A stretch of 44,394 nucleotides of DNA from JACZWL01 sp046756445 (GCA_046756445.1 JBHHWI010000011.1:1-44394), one strand, 5' to 3'; positions 23,273-32,247 are shown, numbered from the stretch's first letter. The notes: a model not told the origin generated them from the letters alone. Translations and numbers: made by a program.

Positions 23273-25231
23273 TTATTCACCGGAATCATCGGCCGATTCG
23301 ATCGCTTGTTTTTCTTCTTCGAAGGACTCGAGCGGTGGAATGACCGGTCGGTCCACACCTCTCATCTGCGGTACATTGGTGCCGCGCTGCATCTGCACGT
23401 CCCGGACATAATTGTATTTGGCATTGGTCGCTATTGCGGCCTGTGAGCCGTCGCGCAGGATCTTGGGCCTGATGAATACCATCAGGTTTGTCTTTGCCTT
23501 GTCGATGCTTCGGTTTCTGAACAATGCGCCCAGCAGCGGTATGCTGCCGAGGATCGGGACCTTCTGGGTGGATTCTATCAACGTATCTTCGATCAGACCG
23601 CCCAGAACCAGTATGCCGCCATCTTCGACGATTACCGTCGTATCGATGGTCCGCTCATTCGTAATCAGGTCGGCGGCGCCCACCGCGGATTCGCTGATGC
23701 TGGAAATCTCCTGGGAGATCTTTAGCAGGATGGCATCGCCCTCATTGATCTGCGGCGTCAGAGTCAGCTTCACGCCAACCTGTTCGCGCTGGATCGTCTG
23801 GAACGGACTCACGACGCCGCCTGTGGCTCCGGTGTTGGTGAACGATCCCGTAACGAACGGCACCTCCTGACCGACGTTCAGGCTGGCTTCCTCGTTGTCC
23901 GTCGTCACGATCGTCGGCGTCGAGATGATGTTGGTCGTCGCATCGCCTTCGAGTGCGCTCAGAATCGCGGCGAAAGTCGTGCCGCCGTCCACGATTCGGC
24001 CGACGCCGATCGATACGCCCTCTCCGATCTGTCCGGTGGGATCCACGGGGGTGCCGCCGCCGGCGCCTTGAAGTGGACCAATCAGGTTGATCAGGTTCGT
24101 CCCGGCAGCCGGGAAGTTGGTTACGCCGACCGGAGTATTGCTGCCGCTGCCCTCGACTGCCCAGGTGACGCCCAGGTCGGAAACCCTGTCGGCCAATATT
24201 TCGACAATGATTGCTTCGACCAGCACCTGCGCGCGGCGAATGTCGAGCTTGTCGACGATTTGCATCAGTGAACGCATCATCTCGGGCGGAGCGCTCACGA
24301 CGATTGCGTTGGTCTGGAGGTCAGCCCAAACACTGACCTGGTCGGCCGGCGTGCCGCCTGTCGCGGCGGCCGCTTGCGTTGCCTGCTGCGTAAAATGCGT
24401 CTGAAGCTTGCCGGCCAGCTCCTCGGCATCGGCATAGCGAAGGTAGCGGACCCGGGTGCTGCCGCCGTCCTCGAGCGGCGTGTCGAGATGAGCGATCAGG
24501 GCTCGTAGTCTCAGCCTGTCGTTCTTGTCGCCACCGATCAAGACACTGTTGGTGCGGGCATCAGCGACGAGGCTGGTCGTCACTGACATGCCGTCGGCGC
24601 GCGGCGTCTGTGTCAGGGCGGTCAGGACACGTACGATCTCTGCCGAGGATGCGTGTTCGAGCGGCACGACCTCGATTTCGTCGTCGCTCGATAGGTCGAT
24701 GCGGCGAATAATGCTGATCATCCGTTCGACGTTCTTGGCCCGGTCGGAAATGATCAGCATGTTCGAGCCCGGATGAGCTGCCAGGTGTCCGTACTGGGGA
24801 ATCAGCGGGCGAAGGATCGGTACGAGCTGCGCGGCACCGACGTTCTGTACCTGAACGACCCGGGTTACGACATCGTCTGCCCCCGCACCTTCGGTGGTCA
24901 ACGGACTCGGATGCTGTCGCGCCGTCGCATCCGGAAGGATCTTGACGACGTCACCGGTGGTAATCGCGATATAGCCGTGCACCTGGAGAATCGACAGGAA
25001 CGCCTCGTAGAACGCGTCCGCCGAGAGTGGCGTTTTGGACAATATCGTCACCTTTCCAGTGACCCGCGGGTCCATGATGAAGGTCTTGCCCGTAACTTCA
25101 CTGACCGCCTCGATGATCTTGCGGATGTCTGCATCTCTGAAATTCGGCGTGGTCTGCGCATTCGCGAACGACACGGCGAGGATGCAGAGGAGTACGGTCA
25201 TTGCCAGTTTCTTGCCGATTGAAATGATCAT
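23273..25231 (-). CDS. gspD: Type II secretion secretin GspD
   Basis: Outer membrane channel of type II secretion. Signal peptide about 1-25 (ending ANA), N0 domain (about 29-100), then N1-N3 repeats (about 120-330). The secretin core (about 370-610) has VGQEVPFVTG and VPILGSIPLLGALFRNR, the hallmark segments. A Gly/Pro-rich loop (about 375-400) lies in the core. The C-terminus is acidic (EEEKQAIESADDSGE) and may hold a pilotin contact. Length 652 is usual. Its ATG overlaps the gspC stop by 4 bases, so the two are coupled. Confidence 0.96.
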   Translation of the reverse strand: MIISIGKKLAMTVLLCILAVSFANAQTTPNFRDADIRKIIEAVSEVTGKTFIMDPRVTGKVTILSKTPLSADAFYEAFLSILQVHGYIAITTGDVVKILPDATARQHPSPLTTEGAGADDVVTRVVQVQNVGAAQLVPILRPLIPQYGHLAAHPGSNMLIISDRAKNVERMISIIRRIDLSSDDEIEVVPLEHASSAEIVRVLTALTQTPRADGMSVTTSLVADARTNSVLIGGDKNDRLRLRALIAHLDTPLEDGGSTRVRYLRYADAEELAGKLQTHFTQQATQAAAATGGTPADQVSVWADLQTNAIVVSAPPEMMRSLMQIVDKLDIRRAQVLVEAIIVEILADRVSDLGVTWAVEGSGSNTPVGVTNFPAAGTNLINLIGPLQGAGGGTPVDPTGQIGEGVSIGVGRIVDGGTTFAAILSALEGDATTNIISTPTIVTTDNEEASLNVGQEVPFVTGSFTNTGATGGVVSPFQTIQREQVGVKLTLTPQINEGDAILLKISQEISSISESAVGAADLITNERTIDTTVIVEDGGILVLGGLIEDTLIESTQKVPILGSIPLLGALFRNRSIDKAKTNLMVFIRPKILRDGSQAAIATNAKYNYVRDVQMQRGTNVPQMRGVDRPVIPPLESFEEEKQAIESADDSGE

Positions 25232-26151
25232 TGGCTTAAATTGTCACCAAGCTGAAGTTGACTTGTTTTCAGAATCAGCGATTGCGGTTGCCCGTTTCGC
25301 TCTATGGTCACGGATACCTGATCTGCATCGCCAAGGGACTGAAAAATCTGGATGGCCTGTTGCGGATCCGTCAGGGCCGCGCCGTCGATATCCTTGATCA
25401 GGTCGCCGGGGCGGAGTCCGAGCGCCGCAAACTGTTTGCGGTTTCGCCCGGGGTAAACGCGGTATCCCTGCATCTGGCCCCCAACCATATAGGGAGTCGG
25501 TCGAATCACGTCCGCGAGTCTCGCGACGTTCTGAGCAACGACGGTCTGGATGCTCTGGCCGGCCGATGCGCGATTGACCGCCGTCGTACTGCGTCTCAGC
25601 GACGCGGTGACCTGTGGAAATTCCTTGGGCAATTTCAACGCCCTGAGCGCGCCGCTTTCATTGAGCACAACCCGGTCAGGATAAACCGCGTGGAGAGTGG
25701 TACCGGCCATGACCGTGTCACGGATGGCATAGACCTTCTCCTCGTTGCGGCCATCTGCGATGATCGCGAGTCCGCCGTCGGGTTGAACCGTGGCGATTGT
25801 CCCCTTGAGCGACAGGTTCTGCCGGGTCTCCGCGAGGTCAACGGGCACCTCCGGTTCAGTCACGAGCGGGGCGCCGTCGGCACTTGCCTCGCCAAAGATG
25901 TGTGCGTCGGCGATGGCCTGCACGTTTGCGCGGGCCTGGGTGGCGCCGATGCTCGCCTGGCCGGGGGCGACGAGGATCGGGTCGCCGGCCGAAGAACCGG
26001 GCATCAGCATCCAGATGATCCTGGCCAGTTGCCAGGCGATCGCGATTACCAGGGCCAGGGTCACCCAGCGAGGCAGAATCTGATTGGCTGCCGCCAACGT
26101 CCGCTCGCCGTCAAAGCTACTGAAATCGGACCATTTCGCTTCAATTGTCAT
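25228..26151 (-). CDS. gspC: Type II secretion inner membrane linker GspC
   Basis: Bitopic protein linking the inner membrane platform to the secretin. One membrane helix (about 29-49, WVTLALVIAIAWQLARIIWML) is followed by the HR domain that meets GspD N0 (about 90-190, LSLKGTIATVQPDGGLAIIADG). A C-terminal PDZ domain follows (about 225-305, LRPGDLIKDIDGAALTDPQQA). The frame opens at 26280, but the family-like start is ATG 26151 (MTIEAKWSDF), giving 307 residues; the extra N-terminus would add an unexpected second helix. First gene of gspC-D-E-F. Confidence 0.9.
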   Translation of the reverse strand: MTIEAKWSDFSSFDGERTLAAANQILPRWVTLALVIAIAWQLARIIWMLMPGSSAGDPILVAPGQASIGATQARANVQAIADAHIFGEASADGAPLVTEPEVPVDLAETRQNLSLKGTIATVQPDGGLAIIADGRNEEKVYAIRDTVMAGTTLHAVYPDRVVLNESGALRALKLPKEFPQVTASLRRSTTAVNRASAGQSIQTVVAQNVARLADVIRPTPYMVGGQMQGYRVYPGRNRKQFAALGLRPGDLIKDIDGAALTDPQQAIQIFQSLGDADQVSVTIERNGQPQSLILKTSQLQLGDNLSQ

Positions 26152-26217
26152 AAAGACCAGACCCGCCGGAGCCCAGAGGATTCGCCCACTATCCCTTACT
26201 GCTAACGCAGCAGGGGC

Positions 26218-26247
26218 ATGATAAGGTTTCAGGGCCCAATCAAACAA
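26218..26247 (-). promoter_or_regulatory. Weak candidate promoter of the gspC operon
   Basis: Minus-strand -35 TTGTTT (26242-26247), 18-base spacer, -10 TATCAT (26218-26223), giving a leader of about 60 bases before ATG 26151. Its position supports starting gspC at 26151. The match to consensus is moderate. Confidence 0.35.
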
Positions 26248-26389
26248 GCCCAGAACAGCAAAAAAACCTATATACGGCAAGTATATACCTCTAATTTTTA
26301 AATCCTTTTTTAGATTCGGACGGGAAGCCGGCTCGGGAAATTTGAGAAATGTGCGAACCAGGGTTGGAGTCAGGCGCTTCCGGCACAGT

Positions 26390-26395
26390 TATAAT
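26390..26395 (+). promoter_or_regulatory. clpS promoter -10 element
   Basis: Perfect TATAAT that ends 8 bases before the clpS ATG. The best -35 candidates (TTGGAG at 26364-26369, spacer 20, or GAGTCA at 26368-26373, spacer 16) are poor. If used, the transcript would start within about 2 bases of the ATG, and no Shine-Dalgarno is seen. Confidence 0.45.
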
Positions 26396-26403
26396 GACTG
26401 CCT

Positions 26404-26733
26404 ATGTCCGAACAGGATAGGAAAGATCTGCATCGCGACGGCCACGACCTGGCCGTTAAGGAGGCGCGGCCGAAGCTGAAACGGCCGCCGCTTTATCGGG
26501 TCATACTGATCAACGATGACTACACGCCGATGGAGTTCGTGGTTGAGGTCCTGCAATCGATTTTCGGTATGGAACGTCCCAAGGCGACGCGGGTAATGCT
26601 CGAAGTACATACGAAGGGCAAAGGTATCTGTGGCGTTTTCAATTATGAGATCGCCGAGACGAAGGTTGCTCAGGTGATGAGCATCGCGCAGCAGCAACAG
26701 CACCCTTTGCTATGCACGATGGAAGAGTCCTGA
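26404..26733 (+). CDS. clpS: ATP-dependent Clp protease adaptor ClpS
   Basis: Delivers proteins with N-terminal Leu, Phe, Tyr or Trp to ClpAP. The core (about 34-109) has LYRVILINDDYTPMEFVVEVL, whose NDD/TPMEFV residues form the N-degron pocket, and the VHTKGKGICGVF strand. The N-terminal 30 residues are charged and flexible, as needed to engage ClpA. Length 109 is typical. clpA follows after 4 bases. No ribosome site is visible before the ATG. Confidence 0.96.
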   Translation: MSEQDRKDLHRDGHDLAVKEARPKLKRPPLYRVILINDDYTPMEFVVEVLQSIFGMERPKATRVMLEVHTKGKGICGVFNYEIAETKVAQVMSIAQQQQHPLLCTMEES

Positions 26734-26737
26734 AACG

Positions 26738-29011
26738 ATGTTAAGCAGTGAACTGGAATTCTGCCTGAACGAAGCGTTTCAGAGCGCACGTGAACGCCGC
26801 CACGAGTTCATGACGGTCGAGCATTTGCTGCTGGCGCTACTCGACATTCCGAAAATTCACGAAATCCTGAAAGCCTGTGACTCGAACGTCACGGAACTGC
26901 GCAGGCAATTGACGGAATTTATCGACGAGGCAACACCGTTGATGCCCATCGGAGAAGAGACCGACGTGCAGCCGACACTCGGCTTCCAGCGTGTGCTGCA
27001 GCGCGCGGTATTCCACGTACAGTCGAGCGGCAAAAAGGAAGTAACCGGCACAAACGTCCTCGTCGCGATATTCAGCGAGAAACAGTCGCAGGCGGTTTAC
27101 TTTCTGGGGCTTCAGAACGTCACCAGGCTCGACGTGGTCAACTTCATCTCGCACGGTATGCCGCAATTGCCGAGCGACGGCGCCGAGGAGGAGGTCGAGC
27201 CGACGCTCGACCCGGAGGCCGAACCGGACACGAGCGCGCTCGAGAAATATGCGACCAACCTCAATCAGATGGCAATCGACGGAAAGATCGATCCATTGAT
27301 CGGTCGCGATCTGGAAATCGAGAGAACGGTTCAGATACTCTGTCGCAGGCGCAAGAATAATCCGCTCTATGTCGGTGATGCCGGCGTCGGCAAGACGGCT
27401 CTGGCTGAAGGCCTTGCGCGCATGATCGTCGAGGAGCGTGTGCCGGAGGTATTGCGGGATTGCACGATCTATGCGCTCGACATGGGCACGCTGATCGCAG
27501 GCACGAAATATCGCGGCGATTTCGAAAAACGCTTGAAATCGGTAATTGCCGAAGTCCGGCGGGACCCGGGAGCAGTGCTGTTTATCGACGAGATTCATAC
27601 GGTTATCGGTGCCGGTGCGGCGTCCGGCGGTGTCATGGATGCATCAAATCTGATCAAGCCGGTACTGGCGAATGGCGAGATTCGCTGTATCGGATCGACC
27701 ACCTACGGCGAATACCGGGGTGTTTTCGAAAAGGACCATGCCCTGGCGCGCCGCTTTCAGAAGATCGACGTGCCGGAGCCGAGCCTCGAGGAAACCATCG
27801 CGATTCTGAGTGGGCTCAAGACCCGTTTCGAGGAACATCACGGCGTCAATTACGACCCGGAAGCGCTGGTCGCCGCGGCGGAACTTGCGTCGAAACATAT
27901 CAATGACCGCCGACTGCCGGACAAGGCGATCGACGTCATCGACGAAGCCGGTGCAAATCTCCGTCTGCAGCCCGTGTCGACGCGCGGTGGCCAGGTAACC
28001 GTCGAGATGATCGAGAATATCGTCGCCAAGATGGCCCGAATCCCGCCGAAGAGTGTGTCGGCTTCCGACAAAGATGTGTTGAAGACGCTCGAACGCGATC
28101 TGAAACTGGTGATCTTCGGTCAGGACAAGGCGGTCGAAGCCCTGAGCGCTGCGATCAAGATGTCACGATCGGGGCTGACTGATGAAGACAAGCCCATCGG
28201 CTCATTTCTGTTTGCCGGCCCGACCGGCGTCGGCAAGACCGAAGTGACCCGACAGCTTGCGATGGTGATGGGCGTCGAGCTGCTTCGCTTCGACATGTCT
28301 GAATACATGGAACGCCACACTGCATCACGATTGATTGGTGCACCACCCGGATACGTTGGTTTCGACCAGGGCGGCCTGCTTACCGAGGCAGTGACCAAGA
28401 ATCCACATGCCGTCGTGTTGCTCGACGAAGTGGAAAAAGCACATCCCGAAGTCTTCAATCTGCTGCTTCAGGTAATGGACCATGGAACGCTGACCGATAA
28501 TAACGGTCGCGAGGCAGACTTCCGCAATATCGTCCTGGTAATGACCACGAACGCCGGCGCGCAGGAAATGAGCCGCGCCTCGATCGGGTTCACGCAGCAA
28601 GATCACTCGAGCGACGGGATGGCGATCATCAAGAAGTCGTTTACTCCGGAGTTTCGAAACAGGCTGGATGCAATCATCCAGTTCGCATCGCTGGATTCGC
28701 ATTCCATCGCCCGTGTGGTCGATAAACTGGTGGTCGAACTGGAGGGCAAGCTCGGAAACAATAATGTTACGCTGGAACTCGACGATCCGGCGCGCAACTG
28801 GATCGCCGAGCGCGGCTATGATCCGAAGATGGGCGCCCGGCCGATGGCAAGGGTGATTCAGGAACACATCAAGCGGCCACTGGCTGAAGAGCTGCTGTTC
28901 GGCAGTCTGGCCGAAGGCGGTCACGTTCGCATTTGCGTTGGCGCAGACGGCAATCTGGAGCTGAGGGCAGAGCCCGTGACCAAGGAGCTTGCGCACCTGC
29001 CGAAGGAATAA
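26738..29011 (+). CDS. clpA: Clp protease ATPase subunit ClpA
   Basis: Unfoldase that feeds substrates to ClpP. The N-terminal Clp repeat domain (about 1-145) has LNEAFQSARERRHEFMTVEHLL. D1 has Walker A GDAGVGKT (about 213) and Walker B VLFIDEIHT; D2 has Walker A GPTGVGKT (about 494) and VVLLDEVEKA. The IGF loop in D2 (RASIGFTQQ) is the ClpP-docking tripeptide, so this is ClpA and not ClpB; no middle coiled coil is seen either. Length 757 is right. It ends in a palindrome that also acts as a terminator. Confidence 0.97.
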   Translation: MLSSELEFCLNEAFQSARERRHEFMTVEHLLLALLDIPKIHEILKACDSNVTELRRQLTEFIDEATPLMPIGEETDVQPTLGFQRVLQRAVFHVQSSGKKEVTGTNVLVAIFSEKQSQAVYFLGLQNVTRLDVVNFISHGMPQLPSDGAEEEVEPTLDPEAEPDTSALEKYATNLNQMAIDGKIDPLIGRDLEIERTVQILCRRRKNNPLYVGDAGVGKTALAEGLARMIVEERVPEVLRDCTIYALDMGTLIAGTKYRGDFEKRLKSVIAEVRRDPGAVLFIDEIHTVIGAGAASGGVMDASNLIKPVLANGEIRCIGSTTYGEYRGVFEKDHALARRFQKIDVPEPSLEETIAILSGLKTRFEEHHGVNYDPEALVAAAELASKHINDRRLPDKAIDVIDEAGANLRLQPVSTRGGQVTVEMIENIVAKMARIPPKSVSASDKDVLKTLERDLKLVIFGQDKAVEALSAAIKMSRSGLTDEDKPIGSFLFAGPTGVGKTEVTRQLAMVMGVELLRFDMSEYMERHTASRLIGAPPGYVGFDQGGLLTEAVTKNPHAVVLLDEVEKAHPEVFNLLLQVMDHGTLTDNNGREADFRNIVLVMTTNAGAQEMSRASIGFTQQDHSSDGMAIIKKSFTPEFRNRLDAIIQFASLDSHSIARVVDKLVVELEGKLGNNNVTLELDDPARNWIAERGYDPKMGARPMARVIQEHIKRPLAEELLFGSLAEGGHVRICVGADGNLELRAEPVTKELAHLPKE

Positions 29012-29063
29012 AAAAGGGGTCAGAGCCCTTTTCCCCGGAAGAGGGCTCCGACCCCTCTTTTTT
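29011..29063. repeat. Palindrome between clpA and infA, a bidirectional terminator
   Basis: Stem 29011-29029 with 29042-29060 (17 of 19 pairs), loop of 12, A-run on the left and a 7-T run (29058-29064) on the right. It begins at the last base of the clpA stop and lies 3 bases from the infA stop, so it can end both convergent transcripts. The core ggggtcagagccc followed by tttt is known to me as a dispersed element near IS200-like transposases; that link is inferred. No tRNA-Ser (serW in E. coli) is present here. Confidence 0.82.
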
Positions 29064-29066
29064 TGA

Positions 29067-29285
29067 CTATCTGCCTCTGTAGATAATGCGGCCCTTGCTG
29101 AGATCATAGGGCGTCAGCTCGACGGTGACGCTATCGCCGGTAAGGATGCGAATGTAATTCTTGCGCATCTTGCCCGATATATGGGCTGTCACGACGTGCC
29201 CGTTTTCGAGCTCGACTCGAAAGGTCGTGTTGGGCAGCGTCTCGGTCACGACGCCTTCCATCTGCAGTGCTTCTTCTTTCGCCAA
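29067..29285 (-). CDS. infA: Translation initiation factor IF-1
   Basis: Binds the ribosomal A site with IF-2 and IF-3 during initiation. Single OB/S1-like fold; ENGHVVTAHISGKMRKNYIR and SVTVELTPYDLSKGRIIYRGR (in part) are nearly identical to E. coli IF-1. 72 residues. The start codon is TTG (29285) rather than ATG: the conserved MAKEE opening is read from it, and the next Met is inside the conserved domain. It follows aat by 53 bases on the same strand. Confidence 0.97.
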   Translation of the reverse strand: MAKEEALQMEGVVTETLPNTTFRVELENGHVVTAHISGKMRKNYIRILTGDSVTVELTPYDLSKGRIIYRGR

Positions 29286-29338
29286 GGTACCCGGATCAAT
29301 CGTCTCAAAGGCTGCCGAATTGTGCAGAAACCAACGCC

Positions 29339-30094
29339 TTATTGCAATGCGGGATGACGCCAGGAAGCCAGCAATTCCGCCACCGGCACGCGGTCCCGCG
29401 GCCAGTCACTGAAAGGAAGCGCGGGGTCGCAGGCGCGCTCGAGCAAGTTCCCGAATTCGCTCCTGGGCATGAGGATTGCACCCAGGCTCGTCAGGTGCGG
29501 CGAGACCACCTGACAGTCGAGAATTTCGAACTCGTGCCGGACCAGCAGCGTGCAAAGCGCCCACATTGCGATTTTCGACCCATTCGATTCGCGGCTGAAC
29601 ATCGACTCGCCGAAAAATGCCTTGCCGATAGCAAGCCCGTACAGGCCACCAATCAGCCCGTCGCCCCGCCAGACTTCGACGGAGTGCGCCCAGCTCTCCG
29701 CGTGCAAATCCGAGAATGCCTCAACCATCTCTTCCGTGATCCAGGTTCCCTGTTGGCCGAGCCGATCGGCCGCACAGGCACGAATGACCGCGGCAAAATC
29801 CTCGTTGAAGCTGAACGTCAGCGGTGAACCGCGTACCGAGCGACGCAGCCGTCGAGCGATGTGAAGTGCCGCAGGCTCCATGACGCATCGCGGATCCGGG
29901 GTCCACCACAGAATCGGCTGGCCGCTGTCGAACCAGGGAAACACGCCACGCCGGTAGGCCTGCAGCAGCCTGTCCCGACTCAGATCACCGCCGGCCGCCA
30001 ACAGACCGTCGGGAACAGTCAGTGCCGACGATATATCCGGGAACGCGTCCGGTGGATCGTTCTGACTGATCCATGCGATGCGCGGCGTGGTCAC
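29339..30094 (-). CDS. aat: Leucyl/phenylalanyl-tRNA-protein transferase
   Basis: Adds Leu or Phe from aminoacyl-tRNA to proteins with N-terminal Lys or Arg, making them ClpS targets. Conserved blocks: GLLAAGGDLSRDRLLQAYRRGVFPWF (about 30-55), PILWWTPDPRCVM, WITEEMVEAFSDLHAESWAHSVEVW and GLYGLAIGKAFFGESMFS, ending with the DCQVVSPHLTSLGA segment. 251 residues, slightly longer than the E. coli protein (234). The GTG start overlaps the upstream acyltransferase stop (GTGA). With clpS-clpA nearby, much of an N-degron route is encoded within 6 kb. Confidence 0.97.
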   Translation of the reverse strand: MTTPRIAWISQNDPPDAFPDISSALTVPDGLLAAGGDLSRDRLLQAYRRGVFPWFDSGQPILWWTPDPRCVMEPAALHIARRLRRSVRGSPLTFSFNEDFAAVIRACAADRLGQQGTWITEEMVEAFSDLHAESWAHSVEVWRGDGLIGGLYGLAIGKAFFGESMFSRESNGSKIAMWALCTLLVRHEFEILDCQVVSPHLTSLGAILMPRSEFGNLLERACDPALPFSDWPRDRVPVAELLASWRHPALQ

Positions 30095-31236
30095 GATTCC
30101 CGGTCGGCGGCGCGGTATGGTGTATGTGTGCCGGCGGCGTCCATATATTGCTCAATGTATCGACCTTCCTCGAGAAGGTACTTGCGGATCGCGGCATAAA
30201 ACTCGGGCCGCGCAAGCCAGTGCGCCGACCATGTCGCCGTCGGCACGAAGCCTCTGGCGAGCTTATGCTCGCCTTGCGTGCCGGGTTCGAAGACAGTCTT
30301 GTTGTTGGCGATGCAGTATTCGATGCCCTGGTAGTAACAGGTTTCGAAGTGCAGCGCGTTGTACCGTGCATCGCTTCCCCAATACCGGCCGTACAATGTA
30401 CTGTCACTCTCGTAGAAGACGGCTGCTGCGATCAGCATGTCGTTCTTTTCGGCGAGGACCAGCAATACGGTCCGCGGAATATGCCTTGAGACGTCGACAA
30501 AGAAATCGAGATCGAAATAGGGCATCGAGCCGTGCCTGAGAAACGTAATGCTGATGAGTCGATAGACATCCCGCCACAACGCGGGATCGGCATCCTCGCC
30601 ATATACCCAGCGAAACGTGATTCCGCTTTCCGCCACACGGCGTCGTTCACGCTTCGCTTTTTTCCGCTTCGCTGAGCTGAACGTCCCCAGAAAATCGTCA
30701 AAACTCAGATACTCCTGGTTGTGCCAGTGAAACTGACAGTCCTTTCGGAGCTGCAATCCGGAATCGCGAAGCACCTGAAGTTCATCCGGGCGGGGAAACA
30801 ATACGTGAAGCGAGGAACAGTCGCTATCCTTCGCCAGCCGCACGGCCTCGCCGACCAGCCTGCTCGCGAGGCCCGGGCGTTCCCGCTCGCCGAGCAATAA
30901 CCGGCTACTCGGGGCCGGCGTGAACGGCACCGCCGAGACCAGCTTGGGGTAGTAGTCGAAGCCCGCCCGCTGATAGGCCTGGGCCCAGCTCCAGTCGAAC
31001 ACGAATTCGCCCCAGGAATGAGACTTCTCGTACAGGGGCATGGCTGCCCGGATCTCTCCGCCCCGGCCGTAGAGCGCGACATGCCGCGGCGTCCAGCCGG
31101 TCGACGGCGACACACAACCGGTCTTCTCGGCCGCCGAGAGAAACTCGTGTCTCAGAAACGGAAAATCGCCGCCGGCGAGGCGATTCCACGCGCTCGTATC
31201 GATTTCGGCGATGCTGTCATGGATTTCGACCTGCAT
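30091..31236 (-). CDS. FemAB/GNAT-like acyltransferase (COG3146 type)
   Basis: 381 residues of the family annotated as predicted N-acyltransferase or peptidoglycan biosynthesis protein. Recognisable parts: WTPRHVALY and MPLYEKSHSWGEFVFDWSWAQAYQRAGFDYYPKLVSAVPFTP (in part; about 65-108), the basic SSAKRKKAKRERRR helix (about 187-200), and YGRYWGSDARYNALHFETCYYQGIEYCI (in part; about 285-312) with FEPGTQGEHKLARGF. No signal peptide or membrane segment. It lies 24 bases after trxB and is coupled to aat. Position hints at tRNA-dependent chemistry, but this is speculative; the substrate is unknown. Confidence 0.85.
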   Translation of the reverse strand: MQVEIHDSIAEIDTSAWNRLAGGDFPFLRHEFLSAAEKTGCVSPSTGWTPRHVALYGRGGEIRAAMPLYEKSHSWGEFVFDWSWAQAYQRAGFDYYPKLVSAVPFTPAPSSRLLLGERERPGLASRLVGEAVRLAKDSDCSSLHVLFPRPDELQVLRDSGLQLRKDCQFHWHNQEYLSFDDFLGTFSSAKRKKAKRERRRVAESGITFRWVYGEDADPALWRDVYRLISITFLRHGSMPYFDLDFFVDVSRHIPRTVLLVLAEKNDMLIAAAVFYESDSTLYGRYWGSDARYNALHFETCYYQGIEYCIANNKTVFEPGTQGEHKLARGFVPTATWSAHWLARPEFYAAIRKYLLEEGRYIEQYMDAAGTHTPYRAADRES

Positions 31237-31260
31237 GCCTGCCGGTCCTGAATCATGCCC

Positions 31261-32247
31261 TCAGGCAGCCGCGTTGCTGGCGGGCGCTCTCGCGGCCAGC
31301 TCGTCCAGATACTTTTCGGCGTCGAGCGCAGCCATGCAGCCGGCACCGGCTGAGGTTACGGCCTGGCGATATATCGGGTCGGCCACGTCACCGGCTGCGA
31401 AAACACCCGGAACGCTGGTCGCCGTGGCGTTACCCGCCAGGCCGGCGTTGACGATGATATAGCCGTGTTTCATATCGAGCTGACCGTCGAACAGACCGGT
31501 ATTCGGGCTGTGCCCAATCGCGATGAATACTCCTGACACAGCCAGGTCGGTCGTTTTCGATTCATCCGTGGTACTTCGGACGCGCAGTCCGGTCACGCCG
31601 GCGTCGTCGCCCAGCACCTCATCGACCACGTGATCCCACATGATCTCGAGCTTGCCATCTTGTTCCTTCCTGAACAGGTGGTCCTGCAGTATTTTGTCAG
31701 AGCGCAACGCATCACGACGGTGGACCAGCGTGACCTTTGAGGCGATATTGCTGAGGTATAGCGCTTCTTCGGCGGCCGTGTTCCCGCCACCGACCACGGC
31801 GACCTCCTTGTTGCGATGGAAAAAGCCGTCACAGGTCGCGCAGGCCGACACGCCACGGCCCTTGTAGGCTTCCTCCGACTCCAGGCCGAGATATTTGGCC
31901 GTCGCACCCGTGGCAATGATCAATGCGTCGCAGGTATAGGTCGCGTAATCGCCGTCGAGAACGAATGGACGGAGCGAAAGGTCGGCCGTGTGAATATGGT
32001 CATTCACGACCTCGGTGTCATATCGCTTGACGTGCTTGAGCATGCGTTCCATCAAATCGGGACCCTGCAGCCCTTCGGCATCACCCGGCCAGTTGTCGAC
32101 ATCGGTCGTCGTCATCAGCTGGCCGCCCTGTTCGATACCGGTGACGATGACCGGATCGAGATTCGCCCGCGCCGCGTAGACGGCGGCCGAGTAGCCGGCG
32201 GGACCGGACCCGAGGATCAGAACCCGGCAATGTCTCGTGTCGCTCAT
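31261..32247 (-). CDS. trxB: Thioredoxin reductase
   Basis: FAD enzyme that passes electrons from NADPH to thioredoxin in the cytoplasm. FAD-binding GSGPAG (13-18), redox centre CATC (C136, C139) and NADPH-binding GGGNTA (153-158). The C-terminal GVFAAGDVAD block completes the FAD site. It has 328 residues, typical of the low-molecular-weight class. A GAAGG lies about 10 bases before the ATG. First gene of the trxB-acyltransferase-aat-infA run. In E. coli cydC-cydD stand between aat and trxB; they are absent here. Confidence 0.97.
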   Translation of the reverse strand: MSDTRHCRVLILGSGPAGYSAAVYAARANLDPVIVTGIEQGGQLMTTTDVDNWPGDAEGLQGPDLMERMLKHVKRYDTEVVNDHIHTADLSLRPFVLDGDYATYTCDALIIATGATAKYLGLESEEAYKGRGVSACATCDGFFHRNKEVAVVGGGNTAAEEALYLSNIASKVTLVHRRDALRSDKILQDHLFRKEQDGKLEIMWDHVVDEVLGDDAGVTGLRVRSTTDESKTTDLAVSGVFIAIGHSPNTGLFDGQLDMKHGYIIVNAGLAGNATATSVPGVFAAGDVADPIYRQAVTSAGAGCMAALDAEKYLDELAARAPASNAAA

